Shown here piece by piece: positions 29,643 through 40,384 of a stretch of 64,000 nucleotides of DNA. A program made the position numbers and the translations under genes. The first letter of the stretch is position 1, and each line of letters begins with the position of its first letter. Source of the DNA: Nocardia tengchongensis (GTDB taxonomy: Bacteria > Actinomycetota > Actinomycetes > Mycobacteriales > Mycobacteriaceae); the NCBI RefSeq assembly GCF_018362975.1, contig NZ_CP074371.1, positions 1,798,001-1,862,000 on the forward strand, in the 5' to 3' direction. A model generated the notes under the pieces. The model searched no databases and was not told the origin of the DNA. It saw only the letters and a program-made list of their open reading frames with translations.

Positions 29643-31208
29643 GTGAGCACCCCCACCCCCTCTTCTTCTGCAAGCACCACCGTTCCTGCTGGGCAAAAGC
29701 GTGCCGCGGCGGCTGTCGTGGAGCATGACGTCCCCGAGCAGATGCGGATTCGCCAGGAGAAGCGGGCGCGGTTGCTGGAGGAGGGCCGCGAGGCTTATCC
29801 GGTGGTGGTGGACCGCACCCACACGCTCGCCGAAATTCGGACGGCGTACCCGGAGCTGGCCGCGGATACCCAGACCGGTCAGACGGTCGGGATTGCGGGG
29901 CGCGTCATTTTCGTCCGTAATACCGGCAAGTTGTGTTTCGCCACCCTGCAGGAGGGTGACGGCACCAAGCTGCAGGCGATGATCAGCCTCAACGGGGTCG
30001 GCGCGGACGCGCTGGCGGCCTGGAAGGCCGACGTCGACCTGGGTGACTTCGTGTTCGTGCACGGTGAGGTGATCGCCTCGCGCAGTGGCGAATTGAGCGT
30101 CATGGCCGACGCGTGGGAGATGGCGGCGAAGTCGCTGCGCCCGCTGCCGGTGGCGCACAAGGAGATGAGCGAGGAGTCCCGGGTCCGGCAGCGCTATGTC
30201 GACCTGATCCTGCGCCCGGAGGCCCGCGAGATGGCCCGCACCCGCGTCGCGGCCGTGCGTGCGCTGCGAAACGCGTTGGAGCGCAGGGGATTCCTCGAGG
30301 TCGAGACCCCGATGCTGCAGACCATTCACGGTGGCGCGGCGGCCCGCCCGTTCGCCACCCACTCGAACGCGCTCGACATGGAGCTGTTCCTGCGCATCGC
30401 GCCGGAGCTGTTCCTGAAGCGTTGCGTGGTGGGAGGCATCGAGAAGGTCTTCGAGATCAACCGGAACTTCCGCAACGAGGGCGCGGACTCCACCCATTCG
30501 CCCGAGTTCGCAATGCTGGAAACCTACGAGGCTTACGGCACCTACGACGATTCCGCAACCATGATGCGTGAATTGATCCAGGAAGTTGCGCAGGAGGTCT
30601 ACGGCACGCAGGTCGTGACGCTGGCCGACGGCACCGAATACGATCTGTCGGGCGAGTGGGCGACGGTCGAGATGTACCCGTCGCTGTCGGAGCAGATCGG
30701 TACCGAGGTCACCCCGGAAACTTCCGTCGAGGAATTGCTGGCGCTCGCGGATCAGGTCGGTCTGGAAATTCCGCAGGGTAAGGGCTACGGTCACGGCAAA
30801 CTGGTCGAGGAACTGTGGGAGCATGTCTACGGCGACAAGCTCTACGCGCCGACTTTCGTCCGCGACTTCCCGGTCGAGACCTCGCCGCTGACTCGCCAGC
30901 ATCGGAGCAAGCCCGGGGTTACCGAGAAGTGGGACCTGTACGTGCGCGGCTTCGAACTCGCGACCGGCTATTCGGAACTGGTGGATCCGGTGATCCAGCG
31001 GGAACGTTTCATGGATCAAGCGCGTTTGGCGGCTGCCGGTGACGACGAGGCCATGCGCCTGGACGAGGACTTCCTCGCGGCGATGGAGCACGGTATGCCC
31101 CCCACTACGGGAACCGGTATGGGTATCGACCGTTTGCTGATGGCCCTGACTGGCCACGGAATCCGGGAAACGATACTCTTTCCAATTGTGCGTCCAGCCG
31201 CCCGTTAG
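29643..31208 (+). CDS. lysS: Lysine--tRNA ligase (class II)
   Basis: A 521-residue class II aminoacyl-tRNA synthetase. The OB-fold anticodon-binding domain spans about residues 70-170 ([20 protein letters not shown]), motif 2 is [20 protein letters not shown] and motif 3 is [14 protein letters not shown]. The first 20 residues are a Ser/Thr-rich extension. In M. tuberculosis lysS also stands between coaX and lsr2; here the cysteine dioxygenase/rhodanese pair is inserted between coaX and lysS. Confidence 0.96.
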   Translation: MSTPTPSSSASTTVPAGQKRAAAAVVEHDVPEQMRIRQEKRARLLEEGREAYPVVVDRTHTLAEIRTAYPELAADTQTGQTVGIAGRVIFVRNTGKLCFATLQEGDGTKLQAMISLNGVGADALAAWKADVDLGDFVFVHGEVIASRSGELSVMADAWEMAAKSLRPLPVAHKEMSEESRVRQRYVDLILRPEAREMARTRVAAVRALRNALERRGFLEVETPMLQTIHGGAAARPFATHSNALDMELFLRIAPELFLKRCVVGGIEKVFEINRNFRNEGADSTHSPEFAMLETYEAYGTYDDSATMMRELIQEVAQEVYGTQVVTLADGTEYDLSGEWATVEMYPSLSEQIGTEVTPETSVEELLALADQVGLEIPQGKGYGHGKLVEELWEHVYGDKLYAPTFVRDFPVETSPLTRQHRSKPGVTEKWDLYVRGFELATGYSELVDPVIQRERFMDQARLAAAGDDEAMRLDEDFLAAMEHGMPPTTGTGMGIDRLLMALTGHGIRETILFPIVRPAAR

Positions 31209-31324
31209 TTCTCCGGATTGCATTTTCGGGGCCTGTTCTGGGACTATCGGAATTAGCGGTATTCTGGCGTCGGGTAATCGGCCTGACTATGCGGGTCGCA
31301 CGATTTCGAGAGGACGTTCATCTC

Positions 31325-31687
31325 ATGGCAAAGAAGGTCACCGTTAGCTTGATCGACGATGTCGACGGTGAGTCCATCGCGGAGGAGACCATCGAGTTCG
31401 CTATCGATGGAGTGTCCTACGAGATCGACTTGTCGACGGAGAATGCGGCCAAGCTTCGGGAGGGTCTGGAGACTTGGGTTTCCGCCGCTCGCCGCACGAG
31501 TGGCCGGCGTCGCACCAAGGTGGCCGGTGCTCCGGCCGCGGGCCCGAAGAACCGGGTGTCGATCGATCGTGAGCAAAGCGCGGCCATTCGTGAATGGGCT
31601 CGCCGGAATGGACACAAGGTGTCCGCTCGTGGTCGTATCTCCGCTGACATCACCGAGGCCTACAACAAGGCTGCTGCTAAGAACTAG
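31325..31687 (+). CDS. lsr2: Lsr2 nucleoid-associated protein
   Basis: Lsr2 is the actinobacterial H-NS-like xenogeneic silencer that bridges AT-rich DNA. The 120-residue protein starts [20 protein letters not shown] (dimerisation domain) and ends with the DNA-binding domain, including [20 protein letters not shown] with its RGR AT-hook-like minor-groove motif. ATG 31325 is used, with GAGAGGACG upstream. A G+C-rich terminator follows. Confidence 0.96.
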   Translation: MAKKVTVSLIDDVDGESIAEETIEFAIDGVSYEIDLSTENAAKLREGLETWVSAARRTSGRRRTKVAGAPAAGPKNRVSIDREQSAAIREWARRNGHKVSARGRISADITEAYNKAAAKN

Positions 31688-31710
31688 TGTCCGACTAGTC
31701 GCCGATTCGA

Positions 31711-31745
31711 CTGCCGTCCGGGTGTTCGTGCGACCCGGGCGGCAG
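31711..31745 (+). terminator. Terminator after lsr2
   Basis: CTGCCGTCCGGGT (31711-31723) pairs with ACCCGGGCGGCAG (31733-31745) in a 13-bp stem with one G-U pair and a 9-base loop, followed by TGGTTTATTCAT. Confidence 0.8.
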
Positions 31746-31875
31746 TGGTTTATTCATACGCTTTGCGTATAACCAGAGGATCAACTGCGATCTTGCTACT
31801 GCCCGGGGTGGCCAGGCACCATTGAAACGTGCGGACGACGTCACTGGCTGGGTGTAGAGAAGAGGTATCGGCACA

Positions 31876-32499
31876 GTGACCGCTTTTCACGGTTCCTTCC
31901 TCCGGGTCAAGGATCAAGAGGGACGCCAGCACGAGCTGATGCTGACGCCTGACCAGTCCCGGATCACCATCGGCCGCTCCCCGCAGGCCGATCTTTCGCT
32001 GTCCTGGGACGTCGAGGTGTCGCGGCTACACGCCACCGTCGAGCACCTGGGCGCGCACTGGACCATCGTGGACGACGGCCTGTCCCGCAACGGCACCTTC
32101 ATCAATGGCGATCGCCTGGTGGGGCGGCATCGGCTGCAGCCGGGGGATGTCATCCGGATGGGGACCTCGCGGGTCACCTTCCACGATTTCAGCGGCGCCG
32201 CAGGCGATGTCACGCAGACGTCGACGGGCGGGCTGCCCACGCTGCGCTCGCTCACCGAAACCCAGCGGTCGGTATTGATCGCGCTCTGCCGCCCGCTCCG
32301 CGGCAACGACGGCTTCGCCTCGCCCGCCTCGAATCAACAGATCGCGGCCGAACTCTTCCTCAGCGTCGACGCCATCAAGACGCACCTGCGCGCGCTGTTC
32401 GCCAAGTTCGGCGTCGAGGACCTGCCGCAGAACCAGAAGCGCGTCCGCCTCGCCAACCTGGCCATGCAGTCCGGCGTCATCTCCGAACGCGATCTCTGA
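31876..32499 (+). CDS. FHA domain protein with C-terminal helix-turn-helix
   Basis: A 207-residue protein. Residues 25-100 form an FHA domain that binds phosphothreonine: ITIGRSPQADLSLSWDVEVS, SRLHATVEHL and LSRNGTFINGDRL carry the conserved Arg, Ser, His and Asn. Residues 120-207 form a LuxR/SARP-like helical module (TETQRSVLIALCRPL, SNQQIAAELFLSVDAIKTHL). The combination suggests a DNA-binding or partner-binding protein controlled by Ser/Thr kinases, possibly including the kinase at 5581. No DNA target is known. GTG 31876 is the best start; the gene stands alone after lsr2. Confidence 0.87.
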   Translation: MTAFHGSFLRVKDQEGRQHELMLTPDQSRITIGRSPQADLSLSWDVEVSRLHATVEHLGAHWTIVDDGLSRNGTFINGDRLVGRHRLQPGDVIRMGTSRVTFHDFSGAAGDVTQTSTGGLPTLRSLTETQRSVLIALCRPLRGNDGFASPASNQQIAAELFLSVDAIKTHLRALFAKFGVEDLPQNQKRVRLANLAMQSGVISERDL

Positions 32500-32652
32500 T
32501 TCTGGTACCCCCCCGGACAACCGGGGGCTGGTGGAGCGTCACGCATGCGTGAGAGCTTCTGAGCCATGGGTTTCCGTGCCCGCCGGCGGTTGACTGAAGG
32601 AAGTTGATCGCCCGGGACCGAAGCGGGTGGCAGATCCAGTCAGGAGAGCTCC

Positions 32653-33249
32653 ATGTTCGCACTTCGCACGGCCGCGCTGGTGGCGGCGACGCTGACCACC
32701 GGCCTCACCGCCGGCATCTTCTTCGCCTACGCGACCTCGGTGATGACGGCGCTGGGGCAGTCCGACGACCGCACCTTCATCGATGTCATGCAGAAGATCA
32801 ACGTGGTCATCATCAACCCGGCGTTCATGCTCGCCTTCATGGGTTCGGTCGGCTTCACCGTGCTGGCCGCCGCCCTGCACCTGGGCAAGGACGCCCGCAC
32901 CACGCTGATCTGGGTCGGCGTCGCGCTGCTGCTCAATGTGATCGCCTTCGGCATCACCTCCGGCCTGAACGTGCCCCTCAACAACCAGCTGGCCAATGCC
33001 GGTGACGTCGCCCAGATCCCGGACCTGGCCGCGGTCCGCGCCCAGTTCGAAAGCTCCTGGGTCACTTGGAACGTCGTCCGCGCGGTGATCCACACCCTGG
33101 CCTTCCTGGTCCTGACCGGTGCCCTGTTCGTGGCCGGCATGCAGCACGCCAAGGCGGACCGGAACCCGGCCGCGGCCCCGGTCTCGATGTCGGCCCCGAT
33201 GTACCCGCAGTACGCCCCGCAGCCCGGATTCCCTTCCACCCGGCACTGA
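32653..33249 (+). CDS. DUF1772 (anthrone oxygenase-like) membrane protein
   Basis: A 198-residue protein with four membrane segments (about residues 5-27, 52-74, 83-103 and 145-165), as in the DUF1772/anthrone-oxygenase-like family. RTFIDVMQKINVVIINP in the first loop fits the family. The C-terminal 30 residues are Pro/Met/Tyr-rich (MYPQYAPQPG) and probably disordered. Function unknown; most family members are unassigned. A very strong terminator follows. Confidence 0.82.
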   Translation: MFALRTAALVAATLTTGLTAGIFFAYATSVMTALGQSDDRTFIDVMQKINVVIINPAFMLAFMGSVGFTVLAAALHLGKDARTTLIWVGVALLLNVIAFGITSGLNVPLNNQLANAGDVAQIPDLAAVRAQFESSWVTWNVVRAVIHTLAFLVLTGALFVAGMQHAKADRNPAAAPVSMSAPMYPQYAPQPGFPSTRH

Positions 33250-33263
33250 TTCGCCCGCAATTC

Positions 33264-33325
33264 CGGCGGAGGCCGGGACCCGATATGTGGCAGCACAAGC
33301 CGCCTGCGGGTCCCGGCCTCCGCCG
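33264..33325 (+). terminator. Long-stem terminator after the DUF1772 gene
   Basis: CGGCGGAGGCCGGGACCCG (33264-33282) and CGGGTCCCGGCCTCCGCCG (33307-33325) are perfect 19-bp complements with a 24-base loop, followed by TTTTC. Confidence 0.85.
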
Positions 33326-33337
33326 TTTTCCTGCATA

Positions 33338-33349
33338 GGAACGGGTTCC
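33338..33349. promoter_or_regulatory. GGAAC-N2-GTTCC inverted repeat, distal site
   Basis: GGAACGGGTTCC. The same half-sites recur at 33404-33415, 66 bases downstream, before the first lipase gene. The AAC-N2-GTT core is typical of TetR-family operators, and KstR-type sites have this core. Confidence 0.5.
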
Positions 33350-33403
33350 AGAACTTACTCGCCGGTAAGCCATCCCTCGTGCTTGTTTTCTGGCTAGGTT
33401 GTC

Positions 33404-33415
33404 GGAACGCGTTCT
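33404..33415. promoter_or_regulatory. GGAAC-N2-GTTCT inverted repeat, proximal site
   Basis: GGAACGCGTTCT contains the perfect palindrome GAACGCGTTC, 15 bases before the ATG of the first lipase gene. A bound repressor here would block transcription or initiation. On the minus strand it reads AGAACGCGTTCC, close to the KstR core TnnAACnnGTTnnA. Confidence 0.55.
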
Positions 33416-33430
33416 AATTTGGGAGGGAAC

Positions 33431-34393
33431 ATGCAGAGGATGCCCAAGCGTGGAACGCCAGGATCACTGCTGATCATGGCGTTTCTAGCGATCCTAGGGA
33501 TCACCACGACCGGAACCGCACACGCGGAATACCCAGTCACATTCAACTTCTTCGCGGGTATCCCGAATGAACTCCTCGATCCGGGTGGCTCGCTGCCCGG
33601 GGCCAACGACTGGTCCTGCAAAACCACTGCCGCGCATCCGGATCCGGTGGTGCTGATCCACGGCACCGCCGGCGGCGCGCAGACCAACTGGGGCGCCTAC
33701 GCGCCGCTGCTGGCCAACGAGGGCTACTGCGTGTTCGCCCTGACCTACGGCGCTCTCGACGTCCCGTGGCCGCTGAACGCGCTGGGCGGCATGAAGCCGA
33801 TTCCGGAGAGCGCCGCTCAGCTGGCCGCCTTCGTGGACCGGGTGCGGTCGGCGACCGGCGCCGCGCAGGTCGACTTCGTCGCCCACTCGCAGGGCAACAC
33901 CGTCGGCAACTACTACATCAAGCGGCTCGGCGGCGCGGGCAAGGTCAATCGCTTCGCGGCCATCGCGCCCCCGTGGCTGGGCATCTTCGGTGACCAGATG
34001 AACGTGGTGCGGGCCTTCGGCGAGCGGCTCGGCGCCACCCCCGACCAGATCGACAACCTGGCCACCATGGGCGTGATCTGCCAGGCCTGCCCGGAGATGC
34101 TCGGCAACTCCTCGTTCATGAACGCCCTGAACGCCGACGGCGTGTACGACCCGTCGGTCACCTACACGAACCTGGCCTCCAACTTCGACGAGGCGGTCTG
34201 GCCGTCGATCGCCCTGGTCGCGGGCCCGAACGTGACCAACGATCTGATGCAGGACGGCTGCGCGACCGACTTCTCCGATCACATGGCCATCGCCGGCAGT
34301 CGCCGCGCGGCCATGATGACGCTCAACGCCCTCGATCCGGCGCACCCCCGACCGGTGCCGTGTGAGTTCGTTCCGCCCATCACGGGTGCCTGA
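33431..34393 (+). CDS. Secreted triacylglycerol lipase/esterase, copy 1
   Basis: A 320-residue alpha/beta hydrolase with a Sec signal peptide (MPKRGTPGSLLIMAFLAILG, cleavage after AHA). The oxyanion segment is VVLIHGTAGGAQTNWGAY and the nucleophile is in VDFVAHSQGNTVG. The likely catalytic His lies in TDFSDHMAIAG. Several Cys (DWSCKTT, ICQACPEM, DGCATD, PVPCEF) suggest disulfides outside the cell. ATG 33431 has GGGAGG upstream. It is the first of two tandem paralogues and is preceded by two GGAAC-N2-GTTC sites, so lipid-related repression is plausible. Confidence 0.9.
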   Translation: MQRMPKRGTPGSLLIMAFLAILGITTTGTAHAEYPVTFNFFAGIPNELLDPGGSLPGANDWSCKTTAAHPDPVVLIHGTAGGAQTNWGAYAPLLANEGYCVFALTYGALDVPWPLNALGGMKPIPESAAQLAAFVDRVRSATGAAQVDFVAHSQGNTVGNYYIKRLGGAGKVNRFAAIAPPWLGIFGDQMNVVRAFGERLGATPDQIDNLATMGVICQACPEMLGNSSFMNALNADGVYDPSVTYTNLASNFDEAVWPSIALVAGPNVTNDLMQDGCATDFSDHMAIAGSRRAAMMTLNALDPAHPRPVPCEFVPPITGA

Positions 34394-34434
34394 CCGGCTG
34401 GTTCGCCATGGGATTTCGCGCATCGGGAGGGCTG

Positions 34435-35394
34435 ATGAGACGGATGCGAGTGCGGGGGACATCGAGTTCGCTGCTGGTACTGACCGTATTGGCGATCCTG
34501 GGCATCACCGCGAGCGGCGCCGCCCGCGCGGAGTACCCGGTGTCGTTCAACTTCTTCGCGGGCATACCGTACGAGCTCACCGATCCCGGCGGTTCGCTGC
34601 CGGGATCGAACGAGTGGAACTGCAAGCCGACGGCGGCGCATCCGGATCCGGTGGTGCTGGTGCACGGCACCGCCGGTGGTGCACAGACCAATTGGGGCGC
34701 CTACGCCCCGCTGCTGGCCAATGAGGGTTATTGCGTCTATGCCCTCACCTACGGTGCGCTCGACGTGCCGTGGCCGTTGTCGGCGATGGGCGGTTTGCGG
34801 ACCATCGAGGACAGTTCCGCGCAGCTGGCCGCCTTCGTGGCCCGGGTGCGGTCGGCGACCGGCGCGGGCAAGGTGGATCTGATCGCCCATTCGCAGGGCA
34901 ATATCGTCGGCCAGTACTTCGTCAAGCGGCTCGGCGGTTCCGGTCAGGTGGACAAGTTCGTGGCGATCGCGGCGCCGTGGCTCGGCACCTATGGCGACAA
35001 TATGGCCACGATCCGGGCCTTCGCCGCACAGTTGGGCGTCGACACCGCGACCGTGGACGCCGCGGTCGGCGTGGGGCTGTGCCCGGCCTGCTCGGAGATA
35101 CTGGGCGGGGATCCCTTCATGACGGCCCTGAACGCCGACGGCGTCTACGACCCGGCCGTCACGTACACCAATCTGGACACCCGCTACGACGAGCTGATCG
35201 TGCCGTACACGATCGGCCTGGTGCCCGGCCCGAACGTCACCAACTTCTTCATGCAGGACGGTTGTCCCGTCGACTACTCCGACCACCTCGCGATCGCGGG
35301 TAGTCATCGGGGGGCGATGATCGCGCTCAACGCTCTCGACCCGGCGCATCCGCGACCGGTGCCGTGCGAGTTCGTCCCGCCGCTCACCGGATAG
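34435..35394 (+). CDS. Secreted triacylglycerol lipase/esterase, copy 2
   Basis: A 319-residue paralogue of the gene just upstream, with long identical stretches such as HGTAGGAQTNWGAYAPLLAN and CYALTYGALDVPWPL-like blocks. It has its own signal peptide (GTSSSLLVLTVLAILGITAS, then ARA). The nucleophile is in VDLIAHSQGNIVG and the His in VDYSDHLAIAGS. ATG 34435 follows CGGGAGGGCTG, like copy 1; ATG 34408 is possible. The gap to copy 1 is 41 bases, so one transcript probably carries both. A third copy is not present here. Confidence 0.9.
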   Translation: MRRMRVRGTSSSLLVLTVLAILGITASGAARAEYPVSFNFFAGIPYELTDPGGSLPGSNEWNCKPTAAHPDPVVLVHGTAGGAQTNWGAYAPLLANEGYCVYALTYGALDVPWPLSAMGGLRTIEDSSAQLAAFVARVRSATGAGKVDLIAHSQGNIVGQYFVKRLGGSGQVDKFVAIAAPWLGTYGDNMATIRAFAAQLGVDTATVDAAVGVGLCPACSEILGGDPFMTALNADGVYDPAVTYTNLDTRYDELIVPYTIGLVPGPNVTNFFMQDGCPVDYSDHLAIAGSHRGAMIALNALDPAHPRPVPCEFVPPLTG

Positions 35395-35667
35395 CTGACG
35401 CGCGAGGTTCCGGCGACTGACCGGCTTGTTCGCTGTGGGCGTAGCGCGTTCGGAAACGGACTGCGCAACTGCCCCGTTATGACTGAATGAGTCGTACTGT
35501 CGCCGGTTCGCAATAGGGTGGACGGACGACGTGCGTGACCCCCGGCAACTAGAGTGGAGTCGGGGGATGCAACCCCAGGGCTTCATGGCAGGCTGGCGAC
35601 CAGAAGGGCAGCACAGGGTCTGAAGCGCCGGATGCCAGTGATGGCGGAGCAGGAGAGTGAGGGAGCG

Positions 35668-38226
<2,559 letters not shown>

Positions 38227-38241
38227 GTCTCAGCAAGACGA

Positions 38242-38280
38242 CGAAAGCCCCGCTCCTCCTTCGGGAGGGCGGGGCTTTCG
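38242..38280 (+). terminator. Terminator after clpC1
   Basis: CGAAAGCCCCGC (38242-38253) pairs with GCGGGGCTTTCG (38269-38280), with an inner CCTCC/GGAGG extension and a small loop. The A/T bases at the stem foot mimic a U run. Confidence 0.85.
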
Positions 38281-38341
38281 CCTTGTCCGGGGCCGAAATT
38301 CGGTGGCGGTGCGATCCCGGTATGGCGGATGCTCGGAGGCG

Positions 38342-39130
38342 ATGCTCACCGACGCACAGATAGCCGCCTTCATCGCCGACGGTTTCGTGAAGATCGACGG
38401 CGCCTTCCCGGCCGAGACCGCTGCCGCGGGCCGGTCGATTCTCTGGGCCGAAACCGGTTGCGACCCCGATGATCCCGCGACCTGGACCCAGCCGGTCATT
38501 CGGCTCTGGGACCATGCCGAGGAGCCGTTCGCCCGGGCGGTCACCGCCGCGCCCCTGCTCGAGGCGTTCGACCAGCTGGCCGGCCCCGGCCGCTGGATTC
38601 CACGCCGCAGCCTGGGCAGTTGGCCGATTCGCTTTCCCAGCCCGGAGCCGCCGGGCGATGCCGGCTGGCATGTGGACGTCAGCTTTCCCGGCGACGCCGC
38701 GCCCGACGACTATCTGAGCTGGCGGTTGAACATCTTCTCCCGGGGTCGCTGCCTGCTCATGCTGTTCCTGTTCTCCGATATCGGCGTCGACGACGCGCCC
38801 ACCCGTATCCGTGTGGGTTCGCACTTGCGCCTGGCCCGGGAGCTGGAACCGTTCGGCGAGGCGGGCACCACGATGTTCGACCTGGCCGACTTCTACACCG
38901 CCACAGGCGATCTCCCCGAGGTGCTCGCCACCGGCGCGGCGGGCGATGTCTACCTCTGCCATCCGTTCCTGATCCACGCCGCCCAGCCCAATCGCACCGG
39001 CCGTCCGAGGTTCCTGGCGCAACCCCCGCTGCTGTCTCGCGAACCCTGTGTCCTGGACCGTCCGGACGGCGCGTATTCGCCAGTGGAACAGGCGATTCGA
39101 CGGGGTCTGGGCCGGGGTCCGGGGCATTGA
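38342..39130 (+). CDS. Phytanoyl-CoA dioxygenase family protein
   Basis: A 262-residue Fe(II)/2-oxoglutarate oxygenase of the PhyH family. The metal motif HxD is in GWHVDVSFPG (about residue 100) and the distal His plus 2-oxoglutarate Arg are in LIHAAQPNRTGRPRF. It begins TDAQIAAFIADGFVKI, the typical PhyH N-terminus. ATG 38342 has CGGAGGCG upstream. The substrate is unknown; bacterial members hydroxylate small molecules or natural products. It stands alone after the clpC1 terminator. Confidence 0.87.
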   Translation: MLTDAQIAAFIADGFVKIDGAFPAETAAAGRSILWAETGCDPDDPATWTQPVIRLWDHAEEPFARAVTAAPLLEAFDQLAGPGRWIPRRSLGSWPIRFPSPEPPGDAGWHVDVSFPGDAAPDDYLSWRLNIFSRGRCLLMLFLFSDIGVDDAPTRIRVGSHLRLARELEPFGEAGTTMFDLADFYTATGDLPEVLATGAAGDVYLCHPFLIHAAQPNRTGRPRFLAQPPLLSREPCVLDRPDGAYSPVEQAIRRGLGRGPGH

Positions 39131-39174
39131 CCACGACCGAATCGGCGACCGATTCAAGAGGTTCGGGTGATTGC

Positions 39175-39180
39175 TACCCT
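39175..39180 (+). promoter_or_regulatory. -10 box of a leaderless promoter
   Basis: TACCCT stands six bases before ATG 39187. Confidence 0.45.
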
Positions 39181-39186
39181 GCCCGG

Positions 39187-39699
39187 ATGTTCGCGGTTCG
39201 TTCCTGTCTTCCGGCGTTGACCGGGCTCGCACTCCTGGCCTCGACGGCGGCCTGCTCGGGGACGGAGTCGGCGGCGCCGGCGACGTCCGCGGCGCCGGCC
39301 GGGACGACGACGGCCACGCCGACACCGTCGGTTCCGGCCACCTCCGGCGCCCTGCCGCCCACCGCGGACGCGCAGGGCTGGCGGGATTCGTCCGCCCGTT
39401 GCGGTGCGGGTGAACGCCTGGTCCTGCTGATCGGGTCCCGGCTCGAGACGATGCAGCGGTTGGCGGTGTGCGAGGAGCCGGGCGGTCCGCGGGTGTTGCG
39501 CGCCGAGGTGCCGCAGTTGCGGGCGCAGCCGTTCGAGGCCAAGTTCTTCACGTTCACCGCCAACAGTCAGCAGTTCGTGGCCGCGGACGGCATGAAGCTG
39601 GATCTGTCGCGTCAGATGGTGACCGTCGCCGATGATCCGCAAATGAAACGCGGTGTGGTGCAGAGCTTCACGGTGGGGGAGTACTGGAGCAGCTTCTGA
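39187..39699 (+). CDS. Putative lipoprotein, function unknown
   Basis: A 170-residue secreted protein. The signal peptide ends in LALLASTAAC, a plausible lipobox with the lipidated Cys at about residue 23. A Ser/Thr/Pro/Ala-rich spacer (residues 24-60) leads to a small folded domain with two further Cys (ARCGAGER and AVCEEPGG). It ends right before the convergent response-regulator gene. I do not recognise the domain. Confidence 0.72.
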   Translation: MFAVRSCLPALTGLALLASTAACSGTESAAPATSAAPAGTTTATPTPSVPATSGALPPTADAQGWRDSSARCGAGERLVLLIGSRLETMQRLAVCEEPGGPRVLRAEVPQLRAQPFEAKFFTFTANSQQFVAADGMKLDLSRQMVTVADDPQMKRGVVQSFTVGEYWSSF

Positions 39700-40362
39700 T
39701 CACTGCCAGCCGGGTCGGACCAGGCCGGATTCGTAGGCCAGGACGACGAGTTGGGTGCGGTCGCGGGCGCCGAGTTTGATCAGGATCCGGCTGACGTGGG
39801 TGCGGGCGGTGGCGGGGCTGAGGTAGAGGCGTTCGGCGATCTCGGCGTTGGTGAGGCCCTCGGCGACGAGGGTCATGACTTCGCGTTCGCGGTCGGTGAG
39901 TTCGGAGAATTGGGCGGTGGGCGCAGGTTTCGCGTGGGTGGCGAATTCGGCGACCAGGCGGCGGGTGACGCTGGGGGAGAGCAGGGCGTCGCCGCCGGCG
40001 ACCACCCGGACCGCCTTCACCAGGTCGGCGGGCTCGGTGTGTTTGACCAGGAAGCCGGTGGCGCCCGAGCGCATCGCCTCGAAGACGTATTCGTCGAGTT
40101 CGAAGGTGGTCAGTACGACCACTTTCACGGCTTCCAGGTCGGGGTCGGCGGCGATGGCGCGGGTGGCGGCCAGGCCGTCCAGGACGGGCATCCGGATGTC
40201 CATGAGGACGACGTCGGGGTGGAGCGCGCGGGCCAGGTCGACGGCTTGCCCGCCGTGGTCGGCCTCGCCCACCACCTCGATGTCGTCCTGGGCGTCGAGC
40301 AGCGCGACGAAGCCCGCGCGGACCAGCGCCTGGTCGTCGGCGATCACTACCCGGATCGGCAT
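39700..40362 (-). CDS. NarL/LuxR-family response regulator
   Basis: A 220-residue regulator. The receiver domain has the acidic pocket in VVIADDQALVRAG, the phosphorylated Asp in DVVLMDIRMPVLDG (about residue 54) and Lys in GFLVKHTEP. The LuxR-type helix-turn-helix is LTDREREVMTLVAEGLTNAE and ERLYLSPATARTHVSRIL. It is 22 bases after the histidine kinase gene and pairs with it. The repeated ATACGTCCGG boxes upstream of the ABC genes are candidate targets. Confidence 0.94.
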   Translation of the reverse strand: MPIRVVIADDQALVRAGFVALLDAQDDIEVVGEADHGGQAVDLARALHPDVVLMDIRMPVLDGLAATRAIAADPDLEAVKVVVLTTFELDEYVFEAMRSGATGFLVKHTEPADLVKAVRVVAGGDALLSPSVTRRLVAEFATHAKPAPTAQFSELTDREREVMTLVAEGLTNAEIAERLYLSPATARTHVSRILIKLGARDRTQLVVLAYESGLVRPGWQ

Positions 40363-40384
40363 CTGTCCTCCTCGAATTGCCAGG

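Noticed and set aside
35395..35667. A ClgR-type operator upstream of clpC1
   Set aside because: GTCGCCGGTTCGC near 35500 has a vague resemblance only; the expected spacing and symmetry are not met.
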